Part shown: positions 25,890 to 34,554 of the stretch, piece by piece
How positions within the stretch are numbered: the first letter of the stretch is position 1
How the letters are laid out: the number at the start of each line of letters is the position of its first letter
From: Desulfobacteraceae bacterium
GTDB taxonomy: Bacteria > Desulfobacterota > Desulfobacteria > Desulfobacterales > Desulfococcaceae
Assembly: GCA_011390755.1 (NCBI GenBank)
Contig: JAABRU010000045.1
Span: 1 to 42,746 of the forward strand
Direction: 5' to 3'
Length of the DNA stretch: 42,746 nt
Translations under genes and position numbers: made by a program
The notes under the pieces: model-generated
The model's database searches: none
What the model was told of the DNA's origin: nothing
Seen by the model: the letters and a program-made list of their open reading frames with translations, nothing else

Positions 25890-27098
25890 ATGTCGCTTCA
25901 GGAAGAAATTGATAAAAAGAAAAAGAACATTTTCACAGACAGTTATTCCATGTCTGTGGGGGAACTGCTGTCTCTTTACCGGGATGACGAAATAGATTTG
26001 CACCCGGAGTTTCAGAGATTTTTCCGATGGACTGACCGGCAAAAAACCTGGTTGATTGAGTCTCTTCTGGTAGGCATTCCCATACCGCCGATTTTCGTAT
26101 ATCAGCGGGATAACGGGGTTTGGGATGTGATAGACGGGGTTCAGAGATTATCCGCCGTTTTTCAGTTTGCGGGAATACTGGTAAATGAATCAGGGGAACG
26201 GATGTTACCGCTGAAACTCACCAAAGGGGATTATCTCCCCTCTCTTGAAGGGAAAATGTGGAAAAATGAGGATATGGATGAGGAAGATAGGGACGGCGAC
26301 AGGGAATCGGAGCAGTATTTTTCCATGTCCCAGCGGATTGCTTTGAAACGAGCCAAATTTGACATCAACATTATCAGAGAAAACAAAGAGGATGATGCCC
26401 GTTATCAGCTTTTCAAAAGAATCAATATGGGAGGTACGCCGTTATCAGAACAGGAAATCCGAAATTTTCTGACAGTTATGATCAACAAAGAATTTTTTGA
26501 TTTTTTACAAAATCTGGTGCCAATTACAGATAAATTAACTGAAAAAGAACGGGCAATAATAGATAATTTTAAAATTTGTACCGATCTTCCGGATCATCTT
26601 TTTGATAAAAAGTATGACATGGAATTGCTCATGTGTTTTTTTGCATTGCGTTATGCTGACAGCAAAGAGATTCTGAAATATGACAAATTCTCAGATTTTC
26701 TGACACAAAAAATGATGGAGCTTGCCAAAAGCCTTCCCTTTGATTTTGAAAAGGAAAAGGATATTTTTGAAAAAACATTTCAATGCCTGAGCGGAAGTCT
26801 GGGAAAAGACGCTTTCAGAAAATACGATCATTCTCAGGAGGCATTTTCCGGAGCATTTTCACCTGCCGCATTTGATGTGATTGCCATAGGTATTGCGTCC
26901 AATATTGAAGATTGGTTTGACAATACGCCTGAAATACATCAGAAAAAACTGGATGCACTGAAATCAGAAATTAAATCCTTATGGAAAAACAAAGAATTTC
27001 AGGCGGCAGAACAGTCGGAAGATACAATCGGAAAAGTGATTCAGTTGGTGGAGTTGGGTAAGAAATGGTTCCAAAACCAGAAAAGGAAAAGCGAATAA
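25890..27098 (+). CDS. DUF262 (ParB/GmrS-N-like) protein, first gene of the Cmr cassette
   Basis: A 402-residue protein whose N-terminal half is a DUF262 domain: LHPEFQRFFRW (37-47), a helix, then IDGVQRLSAV with the conserved DG-x-QR (D82-R86). DUF262 domains resemble ParB nucleotide hydrolases and form the N-terminal part of GmrSD-type restriction enzymes. Here the C-terminal nuclease part (DUF1524, His-Asn-His) is not seen, so the protein may act as a sensor or NTPase working with its neighbour. GGAGGAGAT precedes ATG 25890. The HEPN gene follows after 22 bases and is itself fused by overlap to cmr1. DUF262 genes next to MAE_28990-type HEPN genes are a known pairing; a position leading a cmr operon is unusual. 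Confidence 0.85.
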   Translation: MSLQEEIDKKKKNIFTDSYSMSVGELLSLYRDDEIDLHPEFQRFFRWTDRQKTWLIESLLVGIPIPPIFVYQRDNGVWDVIDGVQRLSAVFQFAGILVNESGERMLPLKLTKGDYLPSLEGKMWKNEDMDEEDRDGDRESEQYFSMSQRIALKRAKFDINIIRENKEDDARYQLFKRINMGGTPLSEQEIRNFLTVMINKEFFDFLQNLVPITDKLTEKERAIIDNFKICTDLPDHLFDKKYDMELLMCFFALRYADSKEILKYDKFSDFLTQKMMELAKSLPFDFEKEKDIFEKTFQCLSGSLGKDAFRKYDHSQEAFSGAFSPAAFDVIAIGIASNIEDWFDNTPEIHQKKLDALKSEIKSLWKNKEFQAAEQSEDTIGKVIQLVELGKKWFQNQKRKSE

Positions 27099-27120
27099 TC
27101 AGTTCATAAAGAGGATAAAC

Positions 27121-27750
27121 ATGAAACCTGTCAGTCTTGAAAAATTTCTGGATCAACTGGATCAGGAACTCGCCTGGAGAGAAAAAGAAATTGGTATCCT
27201 CAAAAAAAACATTGAAATATCAGACTCTGAAACCTATTTAAGATCTGGAATCGTGTTATTATATGCCCATTGGGAAGGTTTTATCAAATCAGCGGCTGAA
27301 TTATATCTGAAATTTGTCGCTTCAAAAAGGCTCAGATTGAATGAACTCCAAGACTGTTTTATTGCTTTGGCTTTAAAAAAAGAAAGCCGTGAACTCGGGA
27401 AAACTGGAAAAACAGGTTTTTATATCAAAACAGTTGATTTCATGCTTAACCGATTGTCCGAACAGGCAATCATCCCTTATGAAATCTCAACGCAATGGAA
27501 TTTGAAATCTAAACCGTTCAAAGAAATTCTTATTTCTGTTGGATTACCCTGTACTCCCTATGAGACAAAGATGAATATAATTGACGTTCTTGTTGATACC
27601 AGAAATGATATTGCACATGGAAAGCAAAAACCTGTTGATAAAAGCCGGGTAGAAAATATATTCACAGTAACAATTGAAATACTCAAGGATATACAAACAG
27701 ATATTTTTGATGCCGCAGAACAGAAATCCTATAAACGGAGAGCAATATGA
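27121..27750 (+). CDS. HEPN-domain protein, MAE_28990/MAE_18760-like, probable RNase toxin
   Basis: A 209-residue, all-helical protein. The C-terminal part carries RNDIAHGK (R161 to H166), the R-x4-H motif that forms the active site of HEPN ribonucleases. The N-terminal region (YLRSGIVLLYAHWEGFIKSA) matches the pattern of the MAE_28990/MAE_18760 HEPN group as I know it, which commonly pairs with DUF262 proteins. RNase activity is predicted, not shown. Its TGA overlaps the cmr1 ATG by four bases (ATGA at 27747-27750), so it is made together with the Cmr complex. Possible roles are an abortive toxin held in check by DUF262, or an extra RNase arm of the type III response. No CARF domain is visible in it. 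Confidence 0.8.
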   Translation: MKPVSLEKFLDQLDQELAWREKEIGILKKNIEISDSETYLRSGIVLLYAHWEGFIKSAAELYLKFVASKRLRLNELQDCFIALALKKESRELGKTGKTGFYIKTVDFMLNRLSEQAIIPYEISTQWNLKSKPFKEILISVGLPCTPYETKMNIIDVLVDTRNDIAHGKQKPVDKSRVENIFTVTIEILKDIQTDIFDAAEQKSYKRRAI

Positions 27751-28862
27751 GCCAAATTGAATTTAAAATAGAAACTGTCACACCAATGTTTACATCCGGT
27801 GCGGATCAGAAACCGTTTGAACTGCGTCCGCCATCTGTCAAAGGACTGATGCGGTTTTGGTGGAGGGCATATTATTGGGGGAAAAATTCCAATGACATGT
27901 CTTCGGAAGATTTGTTGCATCAGATGAAAGATAGAGAAGGGAAGATATTTGGAACTGCTTCCGGCAAAAAACCGCAAAAGAGCAGTTTTTCCGTACGGAT
28001 AACCCCTTCTGAAATGCAGGGTACGCTTGAACCTTTTCCCAAAAGACCGGTCAAAGCCTCAAGCGGAGGAAGGACTTTTAATATCAATATTCTGGAATAT
28101 CTGGCTTATGGAACCTATGCCTATCAGAAAGGGAAAGGGAATGTATTTCATCGAAAATATCTTCCCGCAGGTTCTGAGTTTTCTGTCCTGTTGAATATTA
28201 CGGATAAAACAGTTGAGGAAGAAATCATCACGAGTTTTTATCTCTTATCCTCATTTGGCGGTATCGGAGCCAAATCGAGAAATGGTTTTGGTAATTTCAC
28301 TATTAAGAAAATAAATATTGAAACCGATGAGCAGCAAGTGTCACTCATTAAACTGAATTATCTGCTTCCTTTTCCTGATGGAAAATTTTTTAATCAGATC
28401 AGGAACAAAAATATTCCACCTTATACGGCTTTTTCAAAACATCCGGAAAACCCAATGAAAATTTTCAAATTGAAAAACGCATATAAAAGTTGGGATGAAT
28501 GCCTTGCCAAACTCGGAGAAATTTACAGAACAGGCAAATTAAAACTTGACCAGCCCCATACCTGTGAAAAACGTCAGTACATTGCCTCTCCGATTGTGAT
28601 TCAGAAAGATGTGGGCGGAAGAATGAAAACAGATGATCAGTCGTTTTTAGAAAGACATTCAAAACCGTATTTTCTGAAAATTGTTAAAATGAAAGATCAT
28701 TATGACGGCTATATCCTCTGGCTTCCCTCAAAATATGCTGCGGGATTGAAAAGCGACCGGTACAACAGACCGATCCCTTCGGATGCGGATGAAAAATTTC
28801 ATCAGTATTGTGCGGAATTGAATACACATCTTGCCGGAAATATGGAGGTGCTTTATGCGTGA
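27747..28862 (+). CDS. cmr1: type III-B CRISPR RAMP protein Cmr1
   Basis: Cmr1 is the Cas7-like subunit that caps the 3' end of the guide in the Cmr complex. The 371-residue protein starts with the first RAMP fold (FKIETVTPMFTSGADQ). It continues with the highly conserved RPPSVKGLMRFWWRAYY and carries a glycine-rich loop, FGGIGAKSRNGFGNF (about residues 170-184), before the second RAMP domain. Length is normal. It overlaps the HEPN gene by four bases and cas10 by eight, so it sits firmly in one operon. Confidence 0.95.
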   Translation: MSQIEFKIETVTPMFTSGADQKPFELRPPSVKGLMRFWWRAYYWGKNSNDMSSEDLLHQMKDREGKIFGTASGKKPQKSSFSVRITPSEMQGTLEPFPKRPVKASSGGRTFNINILEYLAYGTYAYQKGKGNVFHRKYLPAGSEFSVLLNITDKTVEEEIITSFYLLSSFGGIGAKSRNGFGNFTIKKINIETDEQQVSLIKLNYLLPFPDGKFFNQIRNKNIPPYTAFSKHPENPMKIFKLKNAYKSWDECLAKLGEIYRTGKLKLDQPHTCEKRQYIASPIVIQKDVGGRMKTDDQSFLERHSKPYFLKIVKMKDHYDGYILWLPSKYAAGLKSDRYNRPIPSDADEKFHQYCAELNTHLAGNMEVLYA

Positions 28863-30660
28863 CTATTTATTTCTGTTTACCATCGGCCCTGTTCAGTCAT
28901 TTATTTCCCAGGCCCGGAAAACGCAGGATTTGTATTCCGCAAGCCGGATTCTTTCTGATTTGATTGATACTGCCATAAAAGAACTGGAAGCCATGAACTG
29001 TCTTGGTGCTGACGGTCTGATTTTTCCAAATCCCAAAATTGATTCAAAACCCAACCGTTTTATCGCCCTTATATCAACAGATGATCCCAAAGGTGTCGGG
29101 GAACGCATTGAGGAAGCGGTAAAAAGGGAATTCAATTTTCTGGCTCATAAGGCTTTGAGAGAAAATGGGATTGCCATACATACAGATTTTAACAAACACA
29201 TTGACAGTTTTCTGGAAGTTTACTGGGCGGCTTTGCCTTATGCAAATGAATATTTACTGAAATATGAAGAAATTGAACGTTCACTGGGAGCGGTTAAAAA
29301 TATTCGTTCATTCACGCAGTTGGATGAACCGCCGGGGCGGAAATGCGGGATTTGCGGTGAAAGGAATGTGCTGTTTTATAAACTAAGAAAACCGGATGAT
29401 AAGAAAACACATATTAAAAATCCGCTTATTATTCCGGCAAAGAAACATCAGTTTGTCAAAGGTGAGGGACTTTGCGCTGTCTGCTGCGCTAAACGGTTTT
29501 ACCAAAAAGAAAAATCCTTTCCTTCGACGGCAGAGATTTCGCTGATGGATACTTTATATCAAGTCAAGCAGAATAAGGAAGGACATGCTCTCTGGGAGCA
29601 ATACACAAAAATATTTAAAGATGATTTTAAAGATGATGATTTTAATGAACAGCTTTTTTTGGAAGAAAATCTCACAGAAGATTATTTCAGAAAGCATGAT
29701 CTGGAAGATTATTTAAAGCAATTAGAGCATATTAAGAAAAAGCAAAAGGAAATCAGGGATGTTGTCCATGAGAAAAGTCTGAAACTTTCCAAATACTATG
29801 CAGTTGTCGTTTTTGACGGCGACAGCATGGGTGAATGGCTGTCCGGTTCAAAAATCAAAGATAAGAATAAGTTGAAGGATTTTCATCATGCACTTTCAAC
29901 CGCATTGGGGAAATTTGCCGGGTTTTCAAAAAACTGTCTGACAGATCCGATGTCTGATCAAAAAACAGGGGACTTTTTGGGAAAAGCCGTATATGCCGGA
30001 GGTGATGATTTTCTTGGATTTGTGAATCTGAATCATCTGTTTGATGTTCTGATTACATTAAGACAGGAATTTGACAAACAGGTCAGCCATCCCCTTGCCA
30101 AAGAGTTTCCGTTTGAAGATTCGGATGACAAAATCAGTTTTTCCGCAGGCGTGGCTATTGCCCATTACAAAACGCCCCTGTCCCTTGTTCTTGGTCAGGC
30201 AAGATCAATGGAAAAAAAGGCAAAAGAAGTTAATGGAAAAGATGCGGTGGGCTTTACGCTGCTGAAACATTCGGGAAATATCTGTGAGACCGTATTCAAA
30301 TGGAGTTATGACGGTGAAATGAACATGCAACTGATGAAAAAACTCAGCCATGCTCTGAAATACTGGATTTCAAATAAATTTCTATATTCGCTGAGAGAGG
30401 AATTTTTGCATTTGTTTGATAAGGATACCGGAATGGAGCCTGATATTGTGGAAGCTGAAATACGTCGCCTGATGGCGCGGCTCAAGGAAAAATCAGATAT
30501 TTCAAAAGAAGAAACACAAAGTCTGGCGCATAGGATTGCAGCTTTGTTTGATCATATAAAAGCCATTACATACCGTAATGACAATTATTTGGAAAATTTC
30601 CTCAGTTTCCTTGAGGTCTGCAACTTTATCGCAAGGGAGACAAACCATGACAAACATTAA
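28855..30660 (+). CDS. cmr2: type III-B Cas10 (Cmr2), HD-less, cyclase intact
   Basis: Cas10 is the large signalling subunit; on target RNA binding its Palm domain joins ATP into cyclic oligoadenylates. The 601-residue product starts directly with the first Palm domain (LFTIGPVQSFISQARKTQDL), has no N-terminal HD nuclease domain and is shorter than the roughly 870-residue archaeal Cmr2. A zinc-binding cluster is visible (C164, C167, C207, C210). FDGDSMG (320-326) and the catalytic GGDD (382-385) are intact. ATG 28855 follows GGAGG (28844-28848) and overlaps cmr1. The loss of HD but retention of GGDD suggests immunity by second messenger rather than direct DNA cutting. The CARF nuclease two genes downstream is the natural receiver. 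Confidence 0.95.
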   Translation: MRDYLFLFTIGPVQSFISQARKTQDLYSASRILSDLIDTAIKELEAMNCLGADGLIFPNPKIDSKPNRFIALISTDDPKGVGERIEEAVKREFNFLAHKALRENGIAIHTDFNKHIDSFLEVYWAALPYANEYLLKYEEIERSLGAVKNIRSFTQLDEPPGRKCGICGERNVLFYKLRKPDDKKTHIKNPLIIPAKKHQFVKGEGLCAVCCAKRFYQKEKSFPSTAEISLMDTLYQVKQNKEGHALWEQYTKIFKDDFKDDDFNEQLFLEENLTEDYFRKHDLEDYLKQLEHIKKKQKEIRDVVHEKSLKLSKYYAVVVFDGDSMGEWLSGSKIKDKNKLKDFHHALSTALGKFAGFSKNCLTDPMSDQKTGDFLGKAVYAGGDDFLGFVNLNHLFDVLITLRQEFDKQVSHPLAKEFPFEDSDDKISFSAGVAIAHYKTPLSLVLGQARSMEKKAKEVNGKDAVGFTLLKHSGNICETVFKWSYDGEMNMQLMKKLSHALKYWISNKFLYSLREEFLHLFDKDTGMEPDIVEAEIRRLMARLKEKSDISKEETQSLAHRIAALFDHIKAITYRNDNYLENFLSFLEVCNFIARETNHDKH

Positions 30661-31765
30661 ATTGACTTTATCCGCGCTGGATACTTTTTTCTTTCGGGAC
30701 GGCAAACCCTTTTCCAGAGGGGAACAAACTGAAGCAGACGGAATATTCCCGCCTTTTCCTTCAACTGCCTATGGTGCATTGCGGACAGAATACATCAGTG
30801 AAAATGGCGGATTACAGGCGTTTCTGTCTGAAAATTTTGAGGAAATTAAGGAAATTATTGGAACAAAGGATTCTGTTCAAAATGCCAGTTTCAGAATAAA
30901 AGGAATTTTTCTTGCAAATGAATATCATATCTATTTCCCCCTTCCAAGAGATATTGTTGAGGAAAAGGAAGGTGAAAAATTATATCTTCTCAGTTTACTT
31001 GAACCATCCGACCTGTTTTCTAACGCACCATATTCCAATTTGCTGAGATTCGAGCATAAAAACCTGAAAGTCGAATATCCGCCAAATGCCGTTATAAATC
31101 AAAATGATATAAAAGACTATCTTTTGGATTGCCGTGCTGATTATGGATGTCTGAAACAGGATGTATTTTTAAAAAAAGAACCCAAAATCGGCATAGGCAG
31201 AAATGCAAAAACCTTAACCAGCAAAGAAGGTTTGCTGTATCGTTTGGATATGATGCGATTTACGGATAAATATCATCTTTGTGTTGAGGTATCCGGTATA
31301 TCTTTGCCAAATCAGGGAATTTTGAAATTAGGCGGAGAAAACAAACCTTTTGCTTATAACGTATCTGAAACAGAATCCTGTCTGGACAGTGATGAATTCA
31401 AAAAGGAATTGGCAGAACGTCTTGAACAAAAAAGACAAAACGGGAAGATACGATTCAAACTTTATTTTGCCACACCAACAATAGGGAATCAGGGCCGGCA
31501 AATTGAAAAAACAGGTTCATCCGGTATTCCGTGCAAACTGATCACCGCGGCCATCGGTAAATATATGAATGTCGGGGGCTGGGATTTGGCAAAAAAAGAA
31601 CCCAAAACCATGTACCGGGCAGTGCCTGCCGGGTCGGTGTATTACTGTGAAACCAAATCAGAAAGCACAACGGCAAAGGATATTGTTGAATCTTTTCATT
31701 ATCAGAACCTTTCTGACCAGAGAGGCGAGGAAGGTTTCGGACTGGTTTTGGTCGGGACAGTGTAA
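30647..31765 (+). CDS. cmr3: type III-B CRISPR protein Cmr3
   Basis: Cmr3 is the Cas5-like subunit that grips the 5' handle of the guide RNA and contacts Cas10. The 372-residue product begins LTLSALDTFFFRDGKPFSRG and FPPFPSTAYGALRTEYI, both typical of the family, and ends with a glycine-rich RGEEGFGLVLVG. ATG 30647 has AAGGGAGA just upstream and lies 14 bases inside the end of cas10. The CARF nuclease gene follows after 14 bases. Confidence 0.93.
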   Translation: MTNIKLTLSALDTFFFRDGKPFSRGEQTEADGIFPPFPSTAYGALRTEYISENGGLQAFLSENFEEIKEIIGTKDSVQNASFRIKGIFLANEYHIYFPLPRDIVEEKEGEKLYLLSLLEPSDLFSNAPYSNLLRFEHKNLKVEYPPNAVINQNDIKDYLLDCRADYGCLKQDVFLKKEPKIGIGRNAKTLTSKEGLLYRLDMMRFTDKYHLCVEVSGISLPNQGILKLGGENKPFAYNVSETESCLDSDEFKKELAERLEQKRQNGKIRFKLYFATPTIGNQGRQIEKTGSSGIPCKLITAAIGKYMNVGGWDLAKKEPKTMYRAVPAGSVYYCETKSESTTAKDIVESFHYQNLSDQRGEEGFGLVLVGTV

Positions 31766-31779
31766 ATTTTGGAGGAAAT

Positions 31780-33096
31780 ATGACAGCAATGAGAATTATC
31801 GCTCCGGTTGGCTTATCCCTTTTTTCCAATTATAAACACAAAGGTAACGATAGTGGATGGAATCGTAATTATGATACAGTAAAAGACAGAAATGAACGCG
31901 CCTGCAAATACAAAAGTGAATCCCGCATTGCAACATTAAAAAAAGGGATAGAAAAATTTGTAAAATCAGATAATGCCTGCGCAGAAATCAGCAGTATTCT
32001 GAAGATTGCTGAAAAATTTCCGGAAAATGAATTTTCTGTCAGTCTGCTGCCTTCAGACACGGTTGTATCTCTTTTAGCCGCTGAACTGATAAAAGACAGC
32101 AAATGGCTGGAAAACCGGTGCAGCCGGATTACAAAAGTTACCGTTGAACCTTTTATTCCGGGTCTTCAGGTGGAGGAAGAACAGGAGTTTATTCAAACGG
32201 GAATGAGCAATCTGATTCAGACAATAACGAATTTTATAAACAGAGAACAGGATAATCTGCTAATCAACATCACCGGAGGTTACAAAGCCACCATTCCCTA
32301 TCTGACAATCATGGGGCAGATTTACAATATCCCCCTGTATTACACCTTTGAAGAATCATCAGCAGCAAATTCACAGCTGATTCGGATACCGCAGGCACCG
32401 GTGGATTTTGACTTTACGCTTTTTGATGAATATTACGATGATATTCTTAAATCTCTTAAAAAAGAAGAAGGTTTGTCAAAGCAGGATTTGTTAAAAATCC
32501 CAAAGATTACTGACAAAGATATAGAAGCTTTAAAAGAAACTGATCATATTGAAGATCGGAACGGACAATTTTTCCTGACACTGATGGGGAAGCTAATACT
32601 CAACGCGTTTGAAAATATCAGAAGCAGGAGTTTCAGAAATGATTATTCCAAACTGAGATCTGACATTATAGAATATAAAGTATTTGAATATTACGTTGAA
32701 AAATATCCGGACGCAAAGGTTGTTCACAGCAGGATATTTGAGGAAAATAAAAGGGCTGTGCTTGAATCTGATATTTTTGTTGAATTGGATAATCAAATCA
32801 TTTCTGTTGAAGTTAAACCCGCAAAGCAATTCCGGGAAATAGAAAAGAAGTTTGAAAAAGGAAATTTTAACTGCCTGCCTGAACAATACAGGGGGAAAAC
32901 AGTTACATTGGAATTTGTTTTATACAGTTATATTGAAATGAATCCGATTGTCATAGAGAAAATCAAATCACTGCATAATCAATATCATGCGGATTTTAGC
33001 AATATTAAATGGTATAAAATTGATCACCTGGATAAATATAAAAAAGATTCCCACTGGAAGATAACTGACCAGAAACTTACAGAAATAAACCTGTAA
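31780..33096 (+). CDS. CARF-domain PD-(D/E)XK nuclease, cyclic-oligoadenylate effector (Can2/Card1-like layout)
   Basis: A 438-residue protein. The N-terminal half is a CARF domain: Rossmann-like strands, VSLLPSDTVVSLLAAELI (87-104) and the ligand-loop signature NITGGYKATIPYL (163-175), the pattern of APE2256-type Csx/Csm6 relatives. A short winged-helix-like segment (about 225-275) follows. The C-terminal part has a PD-(D/E)XK nuclease core: ESDIFVEL (D331) and ISVEVKPAKQF (E344, K346). Such proteins bind the Cas10 messenger and then cut nucleic acid nonspecifically, slowing the cell or destroying the invader. It sits between cmr3 and cmr4 with tight spacing (14 bases each side) and a clear GGAGG at 31771-31775. 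It is longer than Card1/Can2 and lacks the HEPN domain of Csm6/Csx1. Whether it cuts DNA, RNA or both cannot be told. Confidence 0.85.
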   Translation: MTAMRIIAPVGLSLFSNYKHKGNDSGWNRNYDTVKDRNERACKYKSESRIATLKKGIEKFVKSDNACAEISSILKIAEKFPENEFSVSLLPSDTVVSLLAAELIKDSKWLENRCSRITKVTVEPFIPGLQVEEEQEFIQTGMSNLIQTITNFINREQDNLLINITGGYKATIPYLTIMGQIYNIPLYYTFEESSAANSQLIRIPQAPVDFDFTLFDEYYDDILKSLKKEEGLSKQDLLKIPKITDKDIEALKETDHIEDRNGQFFLTLMGKLILNAFENIRSRSFRNDYSKLRSDIIEYKVFEYYVEKYPDAKVVHSRIFEENKRAVLESDIFVELDNQIISVEVKPAKQFREIEKKFEKGNFNCLPEQYRGKTVTLEFVLYSYIEMNPIVIEKIKSLHNQYHADFSNIKWYKIDHLDKYKKDSHWKITDQKLTEINL

Positions 33097-33110
33097 ATAA
33101 GGAGATTTTC

Positions 33111-34085
33111 ATGTTTAAAATCGCCAGGCCTTTGTTTCTTATTGCGGAAACCCCGCTTCATGCCGGAAGCGGCAGTGATCTGGGCATTGTGGATTTGCCC
33201 ATTCAAAGAGAAAAACATACGGATTTTCCCAAAATTGAGGCATCAGGATTAAAAGGAAGTCTGAGAGAAATTTTTGAGGCTCAGAAAGAAAAATTGCCGC
33301 CTGAACTGATCAAAGAATTTCCCATGTTCAGCAGCAACGGCAATTATATGAAACAGGGAATTGCCCGTACTTTTGGTCCTCCCGATAACGGAAATCTTCA
33401 TGCAGGCGCATTGGGTTTTACAGATGTCCGGCTGCTGCTTTTCCCGGTCAAATCCGTCAAAGGCGTTTTTGCGTGGATTACCTGCCCCTATATATTGGAA
33501 CGGTTCAGGAATGATTTAAATTTGGTGAAAGGTTTTGATATTTCAGCATTGAATAATCCGGATAAGATTGAAAATACAGTTCCTCTGCAGTCAGGACTGA
33601 TTCTGAAAGACAAGAAAATTGTTCTGGAGGAATATACCTTTGAAGTTACACCTGACCCAAAATGTGAGGAACTGTGCAAATGGCTGTCCCAAACAGTCCT
33701 GCCAAAAGATCGGGAATACAATTTCTGGCGGGACAAAATGTGCAAAGATGTTGCTGTTTTATCCAATGACGATTTCAGGGATTTTGTAACACTTTCCACA
33801 GAGGTGATTGCAAGAACAAAAATTAATGATAAAACCGGAACTGTTGAAAAAGGCGGCCTGTGGTATGAGGAATATCTGCCCTCAGATTCAATCCTGTACG
33901 CGCTTGCTTTGGCGACTCCTCTTTTCACCGAAGACAAGAAACCTGAAGACAGGGAAGCTCTTAACATTTTCCCTGATGCGGAAACGGTCATGACATTTTT
34001 TGAAAAAGGACTGCCGTCTGTCATTCAAATCGGCGGAAACGCAACGCTTGGCAAGGGACTGGTTCGCACCAGGATTGGAGGATAG
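33111..34085 (+). CDS. cmr4: type III-B backbone RNase Cmr4 (Cas7)
   Basis: Cmr4 forms the filament along the guide and cuts target RNA every six bases. The 324-residue product has the hallmark start IAETPLHAGSGSDLGIVDLP followed by IQRE; D28 aligns with the catalytic Asp26 of Pyrococcus Cmr4. IEASGLKGSLREIFE and the C-terminal GGNATLGKGLVR glycine loop complete the RAMP fold. RNA cleavage should therefore be intact. AAGGAG at 33101-33106 supports ATG 33111. cmr5 starts five bases after its stop codon. Confidence 0.96.
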   Translation: MFKIARPLFLIAETPLHAGSGSDLGIVDLPIQREKHTDFPKIEASGLKGSLREIFEAQKEKLPPELIKEFPMFSSNGNYMKQGIARTFGPPDNGNLHAGALGFTDVRLLLFPVKSVKGVFAWITCPYILERFRNDLNLVKGFDISALNNPDKIENTVPLQSGLILKDKKIVLEEYTFEVTPDPKCEELCKWLSQTVLPKDREYNFWRDKMCKDVAVLSNDDFRDFVTLSTEVIARTKINDKTGTVEKGGLWYEEYLPSDSILYALALATPLFTEDKKPEDREALNIFPDAETVMTFFEKGLPSVIQIGGNATLGKGLVRTRIGG

Positions 34086-34089
34086 GGCT

Positions 34090-34554
34090 ATGGCAGGCAA
34101 AATCAAAGGAATTGAACAGGATCGGGCAAAAACAGCTTATAACTGTGTCAAAGAGATTGTCAATGCTGCTTCCATCTGGGATGATTTCATAAAAAAATAC
34201 AATATTAAGGATGACAAGAAAAAAGATGTTAAAAAGAAACATGAGAATGTCAAAAAGAAATACAAATCCGGAGCCAAAAAACTTCCGGTATTGATTAAAA
34301 CCAACGGACTGGGGCAAAGTCTGGCATTCATCAAAAACCGTGATGACGGCTGGAAAATCATTTATCGGCAACTGACACAATGGCTTCAGGAAAAAGAACC
34401 GAGTCTGAAGGAAACAACAGAACTTGTTGAGGGTGTCATTAAAATGGAATCCTATGATTACCGTCAGATTACCGTTGAATGTATTTCTTTTTTAAACTGG
34501 TTAAGACGCTTTGCTGACGGACTGATGGAAGATGTGGAGGAGGAAAATTCATGA
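34090..34554 (+). CDS. cmr5: type III-B small subunit Cmr5 (Cas11)
   Basis: Cmr5 is the small helical subunit that lines the complex opposite Cmr4. The 154-residue protein is mostly helical and starts KIKGIEQDRAKTAYNCV, typical of the family. A strongly basic stretch (DDKKKDVKKKHENVKKKYK) may contact RNA. ATG 34090 is chosen because GGAGG (34077-34081) lies eight bases upstream; an earlier in-frame ATG at 34000 would overlap cmr4. It overlaps cmr6 by four bases (ATGA). Confidence 0.92.
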   Translation: MAGKIKGIEQDRAKTAYNCVKEIVNAASIWDDFIKKYNIKDDKKKDVKKKHENVKKKYKSGAKKLPVLIKTNGLGQSLAFIKNRDDGWKIIYRQLTQWLQEKEPSLKETTELVEGVIKMESYDYRQITVECISFLNWLRRFADGLMEDVEEENS

